64,000 bases of DNA, from positions 23,780 through 87,779 of the forward strand of contig JANWIP010000029.1 in NCBI GenBank assembly GCA_025449845.1, given 5' to 3'. The notes under the pieces were generated by a model, which saw only the letters and a list, made by a program, of their open reading frames with translations, was not told where the DNA came from and searched no databases. The stretch comes from Solirubrobacteraceae bacterium (GTDB lineage: Bacteria > Actinomycetota > Thermoleophilia > Solirubrobacterales > Solirubrobacteraceae). The position numbers and the translations under genes were made by a program. Below are positions 41,331 to 49,151 of this stretch, piece by piece. How positions within the stretch are numbered: position 1 is the stretch's first letter; each line of letters opens with the position of its first letter.

Positions 41331-42902
41331 CTACTCCGCGTTGCGGAACAGCGCGATGAACGTCAGCACGAGGATTTTCATGTCCAGCCCCAGCGACCAG
41401 TGAGCGATGTAGTAGTTGTCCCACTCCACTCGCTCGGCCAGTGAGGTCTGCCCGCGCAGGCCATGCACCTGTGCCCAGCCGGTAATGCCCGACTTGACGC
41501 GGTGGCGGTCGCCGTAGCGGGCGATGTCGCGGCCGAACAGTTCCACGAACTCCGGGCGCTCCGGGCGCGGTCCGATGATGCTCATGTCGCCATGCAGCAC
41601 ATTGAAGAGCTGCGGCAGCTCATCCAGCGAGCTGCGGCGCAGGAAGCGCCCCACGCGCGTGCGGCGATCCTTGCCCTCAACCCCACCTGGCGCCATGTCG
41701 GCGCCCGGCACGAAGCCAGGGGAAGCGGAAGCCGCGGCAGCGGCGGGCGCCAGAGCGGGCTCCAGGCGCATGGAGCGGAACTTGAAGAGGTCGAATTCCT
41801 TGCCATCGCGGCCCACGCGGCGCTGGCGGAAGAACACCGGCCCTGGCGAGCTAACGCGCACGACGAGCGCCGTGAGCAGGATCACTGGCGAGAGCACCAG
41901 CAGCAGGAGCACCGCGAAGATGCGATCGAAGGCGTGCTTGGTGGCGAATTGAATACCCCGAGGGTTGACGCTTGAGAAGGACATCAACGGCAGGCCGCCC
42001 ACCGTGTCGTAGCCGACGCGGTTGTTGATGGTGTCGAACATGCGCGGCACCACCGACACCTCGATGCCGAGCTCCTGGCAGCGCTGAATCAAGCGGCTCA
42101 CGCGCGCGTCGGCCACCGAGGAGAAGGCGACGATCAGGTGGCCCACGCCGGTGTGCAGCACGATCTCATCGAGATCCTCGACGGTGCCCAGCACGGGCAC
42201 GTCGCGTCCGCCCACCTCGGCGATCGAGCGCGGATCGTCATCGAGAAAGCCCACCGGGCGCAGTCCATACTCGGGGTGACTGTCCAAGCGACGCGCCACC
42301 TGCGAGCCGACCAAGCCGGCACCCATGATCAGCACCGGCTTGCCCACCCGCCGGCTGCTGCGCGCCACGCGCTGAGCCAGGGCCAGCGAGACGCGACCGA
42401 AGCCGACGGCCACCAGCGCGAAAGCCCAGCCGCGCACCCACTGGCCTTGGCTGGGGATGGTGTTGTTGAAGAAGATGCCGATCATCGCCACGACCATGGC
42501 CGCCACCGAGACGGCGCTCATCACCGGCACCACGCCATCGAGGACCAGCGCGCGCAGACGCGTGCGGTAGAGGCCGCGCAGATACAGCAGCATCAGCACC
42601 AGCGGCGGCATCGCCAATATCGGGGCCTGCATCGCGGGGACGTGCAGTGTGGCCTGCACGCCGCCCAGCGCAAAGACCACGGCCACGCACAGCAGCAGGA
42701 AGTCCACGCTTGGACGCAGCACGTCCCAGCCGGAGCCCTCCAGCAGCCACTGCAGCGGTCCCCGGAAAGTGTCCCAGCGAGCCGGCTCGTAGCGCGGAGC
42801 ATCGCGCGGATGGGTCAGCGTGCCGTTGAGCGGAATGCTGGTGCTGCTCTGCTGGGTGATTCGCATGGAGGAGTCTGTGGGTGGGGGTGGAGGTGCGGGC
42901 AT
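41331..42902 (-). CDS. Polyprenyl-phosphate glycosyl-1-phosphate transferase (WbaP/WcaJ-type initiator)
   Basis: 523 aa membrane enzyme that starts polysaccharide synthesis by placing a sugar-1-phosphate on undecaprenyl phosphate. Four or five N-terminal helices precede a Rossmann-like central domain ('GKPVLIMGAGLVGSQVARRL'). A re-entrant membrane helix ('DRIFAVLLLLVLSPVILLTALVV') leads into the catalytic domain: 'PVFFRQRRVGRDGKEFDLFKFRSM', 'RRSSLDELPQLFNVLHGDMSIIGPRPERPEF', 'KSGITGWAQVHGLRG'. An Ala-rich insert ('APAAAAASASPGF') interrupts the catalytic domain. Start ATG 42902 has 'agggacaagg' before it; ATG 42866 is possible. Confidence 0.93.
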   Translation of the reverse strand: MPAPPPPPTDSSMRITQQSSTSIPLNGTLTHPRDAPRYEPARWDTFRGPLQWLLEGSGWDVLRPSVDFLLLCVAVVFALGGVQATLHVPAMQAPILAMPPLVLMLLYLRGLYRTRLRALVLDGVVPVMSAVSVAAMVVAMIGIFFNNTIPSQGQWVRGWAFALVAVGFGRVSLALAQRVARSSRRVGKPVLIMGAGLVGSQVARRLDSHPEYGLRPVGFLDDDPRSIAEVGGRDVPVLGTVEDLDEIVLHTGVGHLIVAFSSVADARVSRLIQRCQELGIEVSVVPRMFDTINNRVGYDTVGGLPLMSFSSVNPRGIQFATKHAFDRIFAVLLLLVLSPVILLTALVVRVSSPGPVFFRQRRVGRDGKEFDLFKFRSMRLEPALAPAAAAASASPGFVPGADMAPGGVEGKDRRTRVGRFLRRSSLDELPQLFNVLHGDMSIIGPRPERPEFVELFGRDIARYGDRHRVKSGITGWAQVHGLRGQTSLAERVEWDNYYIAHWSLGLDMKILVLTFIALFRNAE

Positions 42903-42943
42903 CCTTGTCCCTAATCGTGTGATTGCTTGCCTGTCCTTGAGCT

Positions 42944-43540
42944 CTAGCTGTGGTCCTGCATCCTTGCCAGTCGGGTGGTGAGACCCAGGGTGATAGCCAA
43001 CACACCTAGCACGAAGACGAGCAGCAGCACGTCGGTGCCGGTGAGGCCAAGCGGGCTTGTGTCGCTCACGGCCACTATCCCCGCGGGCCGCGAGCCTCCC
43101 TTAGATGTGTACGCAGCCGAGCCGCCAGCGGATGTGCCGGGCGTCTTCGTGCCGTGCGCACCGTTGTGCTGGGCGCCCGAGTTGCCACTCGTGGCAGCCC
43201 CGGTGCCGCTCCCCCCTGCCCCCTTAGCCGCGCTGCCGCCGCTGGCGATGCCCCCGCGGCTGGCAATGCCACCGCCGCCGCTCGCCGCCGACCCTTCGCC
43301 TGAGGCCTGCGTGGCGCCCGGCGTCGATGAACCCCCGGAAGAGCCCCCGCCGGAGGTGTGACCGCCGATCAGTGTCGAACCCAGCAGCGCCTGGGTGCCG
43401 CCGCCGGGGCCTCCGTAGCCACTCAGCAGCGAGCCCGCCGATGCACTGCCGGGGGCCAGCACGAAGCCAGCGAAGAACAGGGCCGCGGTGAACGTGAGCG
43501 AACACCTCAGGAGAATGGATCTGGAGCGATGTCGAGTCAT
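42944..43540 (-). CDS. Gly/Ser-rich secreted or wall-spanning protein with C-terminal membrane helix
   Basis: 198 aa from ATG 43540 ('AGGGAA' just upstream); the ORF-track start adds seven residues. It has a signal peptide ('RCSLTFTAALFFAGFVLAPGSASA') and a ~120-residue low-complexity region of Gly, Ser, Ala and Thr. Near the end 'SPLGLTGTDVLLLVFVLGVLAITLGLTTRLARMQ' forms a hydrophobic helix with a basic tail. The layout resembles sortase-type substrates, but no LPxTG is present. It probably spans the wall, anchored in the membrane. Family unknown. Confidence 0.7.
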   Translation of the reverse strand: MTRHRSRSILLRCSLTFTAALFFAGFVLAPGSASAGSLLSGYGGPGGGTQALLGSTLIGGHTSGGGSSGGSSTPGATQASGEGSAASGGGGIASRGGIASGGSAAKGAGGSGTGAATSGNSGAQHNGAHGTKTPGTSAGGSAAYTSKGGSRPAGIVAVSDTSPLGLTGTDVLLLVFVLGVLAITLGLTTRLARMQDHS

Positions 43541-43759
43541 TTCCCTGCCTTGGGTTTCCAATCGGCATGAGCAGCGCTACCCGGACCACTCTCCGTGCCG
43601 TGCCCCGTCATCGCCGATGTCCTACGTCGGGGGTCCCGAACCCTGTCCGGGACCAGCGATTCAGCCAGGCCTTCTGTGCACAAGCTAGCGAAGATTGTTA
43701 CCACTGTATAGGTACAAAGCCGCGAACCTGCTGCGTTTCACACGATCTCAGCATCGACT

Positions 43760-45916
43760 TCAGGAGAGTTGCTGAGCTTCGCGGAGGATTGAGCGGTTCA
43801 GTTCTCCGACATCCACCCGCTGCCCCCGCCGCGCCAAGACGAGGACCTGTTGCGCGAGAGCGTCTCGCGGGTCCAGCCGGACGGCGCGTTCGAGCAGCGC
43901 CAGTGCCTGTGCGCGATGTCCCGCCGAGGAGGCGATCGCGCCGCGCTCAAGCGTCGCGTAGGCATCACCAGGCACACGCTGTAAGGCAAGCGTGAACTCG
44001 TGGTTGGCGCGCTGGACTTCACCGAGGCGCAGAGCGATGCTGCCCGCGAGGAGATAGGGCGCATCGCTCAGCGGGTTCAGTCCCGCCGCGGCGTTCAGGC
44101 GCGCGTACGCCTTGCCGGGCGCCGCGGGCCACACTCGCGCCGCGCTCTGCAGCTCCAGCTGACTCAGCCAAGGCGCTATGAACGACGCCGCGGCCAGTGC
44201 CGCGAGCGCACACACGCCCACCGTCACGGCGGGGCGCCGAGATCCCACGGGGGGCCGCCTCCCACGCGCGCTGCTCGCCCGTCCAGAGCCTGTCTCCCCG
44301 ATCTCTGCCGCTCGCCCCTCTGCCGCTCGCCCCTCAGACACTCGCGCTTCAGCACGCCGGCGTGGCGCCAGCGCACAAGACAGACCCAGCAGCGCCCAGG
44401 CCGGGGCACCGAGACCGGCGAACTCCCAGAACCAGTCGACCGAGCCGTGCACCACCCAGTAACCGAACCCCGCCAGCGCGGCTGCCGCCACGTAGCGCCC
44501 CAAGGGATCGTCGCTGCGCGCCGCGCGCATGGCGGCCAACAACGCTGCCGCGAGACCCACGAGCGCAAGGACCCCGCCGATGAGCCCTGTCTGCGTGAGC
44601 GTGCGCAGCTCCACGCTGTGGGGGTAGTGGGGTGTCTCAAGGCTGCGCCCGTGGCGCAGGTACTGCTGCGCGTAATTGTCGACGCCGATGCCCACCAGCG
44701 GATGCGCCTTGAATTCGTCCAGGGCGACGCGATAGAAGTCATAGCGATTGCTGCCCAGGCCGCTGACCAGGCGACTGCCGCTCTGACTGCTTGCGCCATA
44801 GCCCCCCTTGAAACTCCGCCAGCCGTGTTCCAGGCGCGTCACCGGGTTGCCCGCTGCCGCCAGACCGCCGACCAGGACCACGACCAGCGCCAGCAGCGCC
44901 ACGGCCTGCGCGCCAGTGTGCACGCGCCTGCCCGCCTCCACAGAGAGCGTCCGGCGGCTCTCCAGCAGCGCGGCGCCCGCCACCACCAATCCCACAGCCA
45001 GCGCTGCCACGAACATGGCCGTCGTGGCTTCGTGCAAAACGCCCCTAGCGCTTTCGCCCGCATGCAGGCGGTCACCTACACGCAGCACCAGCGGGGTGAT
45101 CGCGCCAACGCCCAGCGCGATCGGCACAAACACCGCGAAGGTGCGCACGCGTCCGGGCAGCAACGCAAACACGAGTACCGCCGTCAGGGGCATCGCAAAC
45201 AGCGAGCCACGACTCTGGCTGAGCAGCGCCACCGCCGCCAGCAGCACCGCGCCGCCCGCCAGCAACCCACGCAGCCACCACCACAGCTGCTTGCTGCGCG
45301 CCAGCAGCAGCGCTGGCCAGAAGGCCATCAACCACTGCGCCGCGTTGGCGTTCGGATAGCCCGTCGGATACACCAGCCGCCCGTCCGGCAGCAGGCTTGC
45401 GATCGAGCCGTGATCGACATGCAGCGCAGCGAAGGCCGCCAGCGCGATCATCGCCACCGTCCAGGTCCCCAGCAGCAGCGCCGCGCTGGCTCCGTATTGT
45501 CGCCAGAGGGCGAACAGCATGAACACCAGCAGGTACAGCAGCGAGCGATTGGCCCCTTCCCAGGCGTCCCCCGGTACGCCGGCCCAGAGGATCGAGAGGA
45601 AGCTGAGCGCCACGTAGGCAGCTAGGCACAGCACGGCTACCCGCACCCCCCCGGGGACCTCAGCGAAGCGCAGCGGCACCGCGAGCGCGGCGATCCCCAG
45701 CAGCGCCAAGGCCACCAGCCCGCCGGGCGCCCAGTGGGTCAGCGGGTAGCCCGCCTGATCGGTCGCCCACACCACCATCCCCGCCACCGCGACGAGCGCC
45801 GGGATCGTGGTGGGAGCTTGGCGCAAGGACGCCGCGAGAGGGTGGCGCGGTCCGCCGGAGGCCGGCGAGCCGGGCGCCTCGCTATTCCCAGTCAGACTGC
45901 TGCTCACCGTGGGCAC
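43760..45916 (-). CDS. O-antigen ligase/polymerase-family membrane protein with TPR-like tail
   Basis: 718 aa. The first ~530 residues hold about 12 membrane helices and the O-antigen ligase signature: 'VYPTGYPNANAAQWLMAFWPALLL', 'ALLSQSRGSLFAMPL', 'HPLVGIGVDNYAQQYLRHGRSLETPHYPHS'. The last ~120 residues are tetratricopeptide-like helices ('AYARLNAAAGLNPLSDAPYLLAG', 'DAYATLERGAIASSAGHRAQALALLERAVRLDP'). A basic low-complexity segment joins the two. It is the better ligase candidate of the two family members in the window. GTG 45916 may be replaced by a GTG three codons later. Confidence 0.87.
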   Translation of the reverse strand: MPTVSSSLTGNSEAPGSPASGGPRHPLAASLRQAPTTIPALVAVAGMVVWATDQAGYPLTHWAPGGLVALALLGIAALAVPLRFAEVPGGVRVAVLCLAAYVALSFLSILWAGVPGDAWEGANRSLLYLLVFMLFALWRQYGASAALLLGTWTVAMIALAAFAALHVDHGSIASLLPDGRLVYPTGYPNANAAQWLMAFWPALLLARSKQLWWWLRGLLAGGAVLLAAVALLSQSRGSLFAMPLTAVLVFALLPGRVRTFAVFVPIALGVGAITPLVLRVGDRLHAGESARGVLHEATTAMFVAALAVGLVVAGAALLESRRTLSVEAGRRVHTGAQAVALLALVVVLVGGLAAAGNPVTRLEHGWRSFKGGYGASSQSGSRLVSGLGSNRYDFYRVALDEFKAHPLVGIGVDNYAQQYLRHGRSLETPHYPHSVELRTLTQTGLIGGVLALVGLAAALLAAMRAARSDDPLGRYVAAAALAGFGYWVVHGSVDWFWEFAGLGAPAWALLGLSCALAPRRRAEARVSEGRAAEGRAAEIGETGSGRASSARGRRPPVGSRRPAVTVGVCALAALAAASFIAPWLSQLELQSAARVWPAAPGKAYARLNAAAGLNPLSDAPYLLAGSIALRLGEVQRANHEFTLALQRVPGDAYATLERGAIASSAGHRAQALALLERAVRLDPRDALAQQVLVLARRGQRVDVGELNRSILREAQQLS

Positions 45917-45922
45917 GATAAT
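45917..45922 (+). promoter_or_regulatory. Candidate -10 box GATAAT for a leaderless transcript
   Basis: GATAAT ends seven bases before GTG 45930 and supports that start over the much earlier ORF-track start. It lies in the divergent gap with the ligase gene. Confidence 0.4.
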
Positions 45923-45929
45923 CGTCGCC

Positions 45930-46685
45930 GTGGCAGACCCTTTGGCGAGCTTCTACGAGAAGGCCTACACCAGCGACGCACACAGCGCCCTGCGAGGCGA
46001 GCGTTGGCGCGCACTGAGCGCCGAAGGCAAGGCTGCGCACGCGATCGCCCTCTGCCGCAAGGCGGGGCTTGTTCCGGAGAGCGTGCTGGAGGTCGGCTGC
46101 GGCGACGGCGCGATCCTCTGTGAGCTGCACCGCCGCGGATTCGCGGAGCGCCTGGAGGGCCTTGAGATCGCGCCGCAGGCCGTGGCGATCGCCCGCGAGC
46201 GCCCCGAGATCGACGCGGTGGAGCTTTATGACGGCGAGCGCCTGCCGCACAGCGACGGCTCCTTTGCACTGGGAATCCTCTCGCACGTGCTTGAGCACGT
46301 GCACGATCCAGCAGCGCTGCTAGCCGAGGTGGCGCGCGTGTGCCAGGCAGTGGTGGTGGAGGTGCCCCTGGAGGCCAACCTCTCGGCGCGCCGCCGTGGT
46401 AAGCGCGAGCGCGCCACGGAGGTTGGTCATGTGCAGCGCCTGAGCCGCCCAGCGATGCGCGCGATCGTGGCGGAGGCGGGCCTGCGAGTGGCAGGCGAGC
46501 TGGAGGACCCGCTGCCTCTAGCGGTGCATCGCTTCTTCGCGCGCACCTCCGCGGCGCGCGCGAAGGCAAGCGTCAAGTGGGGTGTGCGAGCAGGACTTCA
46601 CGCCCTCGCTCCGGGCGCGGCGAAGCGTGTTTTCACGGTGCACTACGCCTGCTTGTGCCTGCCGCTAGAGAGTCGCGCCCTCTAG
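45930..46685 (+). CDS. Class I SAM-dependent methyltransferase
   Basis: 251 aa. Motif I is 'VLEVGCGDGAILCEL'; motif II region 'GLEIAPQAVAIARER'; post-core 'GSFALGILSHVLEHVHDPAALLAEVARV', typical of Methyltransf_11/25-like enzymes. The ORF-track start at 45807 would overlap the divergent ligase; GTG 45930 with GATAAT seven bases upstream is preferred. Neighbours suggest a sugar or lipid methylation step; the substrate is unknown. Confidence 0.82.
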   Translation: MADPLASFYEKAYTSDAHSALRGERWRALSAEGKAAHAIALCRKAGLVPESVLEVGCGDGAILCELHRRGFAERLEGLEIAPQAVAIARERPEIDAVELYDGERLPHSDGSFALGILSHVLEHVHDPAALLAEVARVCQAVVVEVPLEANLSARRRGKRERATEVGHVQRLSRPAMRAIVAEAGLRVAGELEDPLPLAVHRFFARTSAARAKASVKWGVRAGLHALAPGAAKRVFTVHYACLCLPLESRAL

Positions 46686-46841
46686 CGATAGACGACCGCG
46701 CCTACGTGCGCTAGTCTTCAGACTGGCCAGGCAGCCAAACCTCGCCGAGCAAAGCAGATGCAGGGGGTCCGGGGACACGAGCGCGTGACCGGACGCGGAC
46801 GGCGTCGCAGCCCATCGATACAGCGAAGAGGAGCTTGAGAC

Positions 46842-48179
46842 ATGGCCACAACCACCACACCCGCCGGTTCGGCCGCAGCGCGCGGCCCGCAGGCATCCGC
46901 GGGCGTCGCGAGCCTGCCGGCGGACGCGATCTCCTACGAGGACCTCTACGCGCGCTGGGAGCGAGGCAACTGGAGCGCGATGGAGCTCGATTTCACCGAG
47001 GATGCCCGCCAGTGGCGCGAGGAGTTCACCGACTTCGAGCGCAAGGCGGCGCTGTGGAACTACTCACTGTTCTTCTGGGGTGAGGACGCGGTTGCTGACA
47101 ACCTCTCCCCCTACATCGACGCGGCGCCGCGCGAGGAGCAGAAGTACTTCCTGGCCACGCAGCAGGTGGACGAGGCACGCCATGCGGTGTTCTTCAAGCG
47201 CTTCATGCAGGAGGTCTGCGGCCTGGGCGACGGCTCGATGGCCAGCGGACTGAACGCGATCGAGCACGAACTGACGCCCGGCTTTCGCAAGATCTTCGCT
47301 CGTCTCGACAGCATGGCGGACGAGCTGCGCGCCGACGGCTCGCGCCCCAAGCTGGGGGCGGCGATCGCGCTGTACCACTTCGTGATCGAGGCCAGTCTGG
47401 CGCAGACGGGCCAGCACATGATCACGACCTACCTGGAGGAGCGCAACCTGCTGCCGGCCTTCCGCCAGGGCATGGAGAACGTGGCGCTCGATGAGCAGCG
47501 CCACATTGGCTTCGGCGTGAAGCTGCTGTGCGATCTGAACCGCGAAGACCCGCGCGTGGCGGGGGCGGTGGCGAAACTGCTGCGCGAAGTGCTCCCGTGG
47601 ACCGGCCAGGTGCTGCAGCCGCCGGGGTGGGACGAACGCTATTTGACGTGCTTTGGCTACACCTACGACAGGATCGGCGGCGAAGGGGTGAGCTCGCTGC
47701 AGACCAAGCTGCGCTCGGCGGGACTTCCTCACGAGCAGCTCCCGGGCCCTCCGGTGATCCCACCGGGACTCTCACCCGAGGAGATCTCGAAAGTCGGGCG
47801 CCAGATGGCGATGGCCGGCATCATCGGCGTGCGCGAAGGACCTTCCAAGCGCGATCCCGAGACGCTCACGCTGCTGTTCGACCAGATCGTGCGCCAGGTC
47901 AATCCTCAGCACGGCCTGCGCAAGCCAACCACCTTCCAGTGGGAGTTCACCGACCCTGATGTGCCCACCTGGCACCTGACGGTCAACAACGGTTCCAGCA
48001 GAGCCTCGCAGGGTGAGGCGCCTAAGCCGGACCTGCGCTTCCGCGTGGGCTATCAGGACTTCGTCGACATCATCGGCGACCGCCTGAACCCGGTGCGGGC
48101 GGTCGCCACAGGCAGGATGCGCCCGCGCGGTAACCCATTGGCGTTGCGGTGGCTCCTGAAGGTGTTCCCGCGGGGCTGA
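46842..48179 (+). CDS. R2-like ferritin-fold oxidase fused to an SCP2 sterol-carrier-like domain
   Basis: 445 aa. Residues ~25-300 form a four-helix ferritin-like domain close to ribonucleotide reductase small subunits and R2-like ligand-binding oxidases. The six metal ligands can be placed: Glu81 ('FFWGEDAVADNL'), Glu111/His114 ('DEARHAVFF'), Glu183 ('FVIEASLAQTGQH'), Glu218/His221 ('LDEQRHIGFG'). Residues ~340-440 resemble an SCP2 lipid-binding domain ('TWHLTVNNGSS', 'DLRFRVGYQDFVDIIGDRLNPVRAVATGRMRPRGNPLAL'). No partner R1 gene is near, so nucleotide reduction is unlikely; oxidation of a lipid held by the SCP2 domain is inferred. ATG has AGGAG upstream. Confidence 0.82.
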   Translation: MATTTTPAGSAAARGPQASAGVASLPADAISYEDLYARWERGNWSAMELDFTEDARQWREEFTDFERKAALWNYSLFFWGEDAVADNLSPYIDAAPREEQKYFLATQQVDEARHAVFFKRFMQEVCGLGDGSMASGLNAIEHELTPGFRKIFARLDSMADELRADGSRPKLGAAIALYHFVIEASLAQTGQHMITTYLEERNLLPAFRQGMENVALDEQRHIGFGVKLLCDLNREDPRVAGAVAKLLREVLPWTGQVLQPPGWDERYLTCFGYTYDRIGGEGVSSLQTKLRSAGLPHEQLPGPPVIPPGLSPEEISKVGRQMAMAGIIGVREGPSKRDPETLTLLFDQIVRQVNPQHGLRKPTTFQWEFTDPDVPTWHLTVNNGSSRASQGEAPKPDLRFRVGYQDFVDIIGDRLNPVRAVATGRMRPRGNPLALRWLLKVFPRG

Positions 48180-48191
48180 GAAACCCCGCGG
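48168..48191 (+). terminator. Hairpin overlapping the stop codon of the R2/SCP2 gene
   Basis: CCGCGGGG-ctgagaaa-CCCCGCGG: an 8-bp perfect stem whose loop holds the TGA stop. It probably ends transcription. Confidence 0.55.
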
Positions 48192-48258
48192 TTGAGAGCG
48201 TTCCGTTGCTGAGGGCGCTCTACGTGCTGAGAGCGCCCGCGGGGCTGAGAGCGCCCCG
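48173..48258. repeat. Degenerate ~17-bp tandem repeat in the convergent gap
   Basis: Five copies of a CTGAGAGCGCC-like element occur with TGAG at 48177, 48193, 48210, 48228 and 48246 (steps of 16-18). They lie between convergent genes and include the terminator hairpin. Confidence 0.55.
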
Positions 48259-48263
48259 TGCGG

Positions 48264-49142
48264 TTACCCCAAGTCGAGCTCGGCACCTGTGAGCTGGCGC
48301 TGGTACGGCCCGCGCCCCGTGAGACAGACGGCCCCGCAGCGCGCGCCGAGCACCAGCGCCGCGGGGACTTCCAGGCCGGCCCCCAGCCCATAGGTGAAGC
48401 CCGCCGCGAAGGAGTCGCCACAGCCATAAGTGTCGACCAACGGACCCGGCGGCTCGGCGGCCGGCCAACTCCGTGCACGGGCGTCCCCGCCCGCCAGCCA
48501 GCTGCCGCCGCGCTGGCCTTCGGTGCGCACGATCCGCTTGGCGTCATCGCGCACCCGCCGCAGCCCCGCCTGCTCGGAGGGGTCGGCAAGACTCGTGACG
48601 AGCGCGTCCAGCGGAACGCCATGGCCCAAGGCATGCCAGGCGCGAGGGCTGGCCACCAGTACGCGCGCTTTGCGAGCGGCGCGCAGTGCGAGGATGTCGC
48701 CGGCGGTGAAATAGACGGCGTCCATCTCCGCGAGCTCCGCCCAGGGCAGCTCGGCATCTTCCCCGGAAGGCTCCAGGCGTTCGCCGAGAGTGATGATGGT
48801 GCGCTCGTGCTCCTGCTCGTCCACCATCGTCAAGGCTCTGCGAGTGGGAGCCGCACGGGGAGCGGCCCGCACGCGCACGCCCAGCTCCGCCAGACGAGCC
48901 TGCGCTTCACGCCCGAGCTGATCCTCACCAAGAGCGGTCACGAGCGTGGCCTGACCGCACAGGCGCGCCATCTGCACCGCGGCGACGGCCCCGCCACCGG
49001 CCGGCTCTCGCATGAGGTCGCTGCCTTCCACGATCTCCCCCGGATGCGGCATCCGGGCGACACGCGCGAACTCGACCCACTCGACGTGGCCCACGACCGC
49101 CACCTTCACCGCTCGCGCGCTGGACACCCTGGGCAGTCTCAC
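48264..49142 (-). CDS. PfkB-family carbohydrate kinase
   Basis: 292 aa ribokinase-fold sugar or nucleoside kinase. N-terminal 'VVGHVEWVEFARVARMPHPGEIVEG' and 'GGGAVAAVQMARLCG' match the first PfkB signature. The second is 'DTYGCGDSFAAGFTYGLGAG', whose Asp is the catalytic base. It starts (GTG 49142) nine bases after the sigma-factor gene stop, so the two are probably co-transcribed. The substrate is not predictable; a sugar feeding the nucleotide-sugar pathways is possible. Confidence 0.88.
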   Translation of the reverse strand: MRLPRVSSARAVKVAVVGHVEWVEFARVARMPHPGEIVEGSDLMREPAGGGAVAAVQMARLCGQATLVTALGEDQLGREAQARLAELGVRVRAAPRAAPTRRALTMVDEQEHERTIITLGERLEPSGEDAELPWAELAEMDAVYFTAGDILALRAARKARVLVASPRAWHALGHGVPLDALVTSLADPSEQAGLRRVRDDAKRIVRTEGQRGGSWLAGGDARARSWPAAEPPGPLVDTYGCGDSFAAGFTYGLGAGLEVPAALVLGARCGAVCLTGRGPYQRQLTGAELDLG

Positions 49143-49151
49143 AGGTTGCGG

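Noticed and set aside
44000-45625. 541-aa plus-strand ORF
   Set aside because: Shadow of the O-antigen ligase-type gene; Gln/Arg/His-rich with no recognisable domain.
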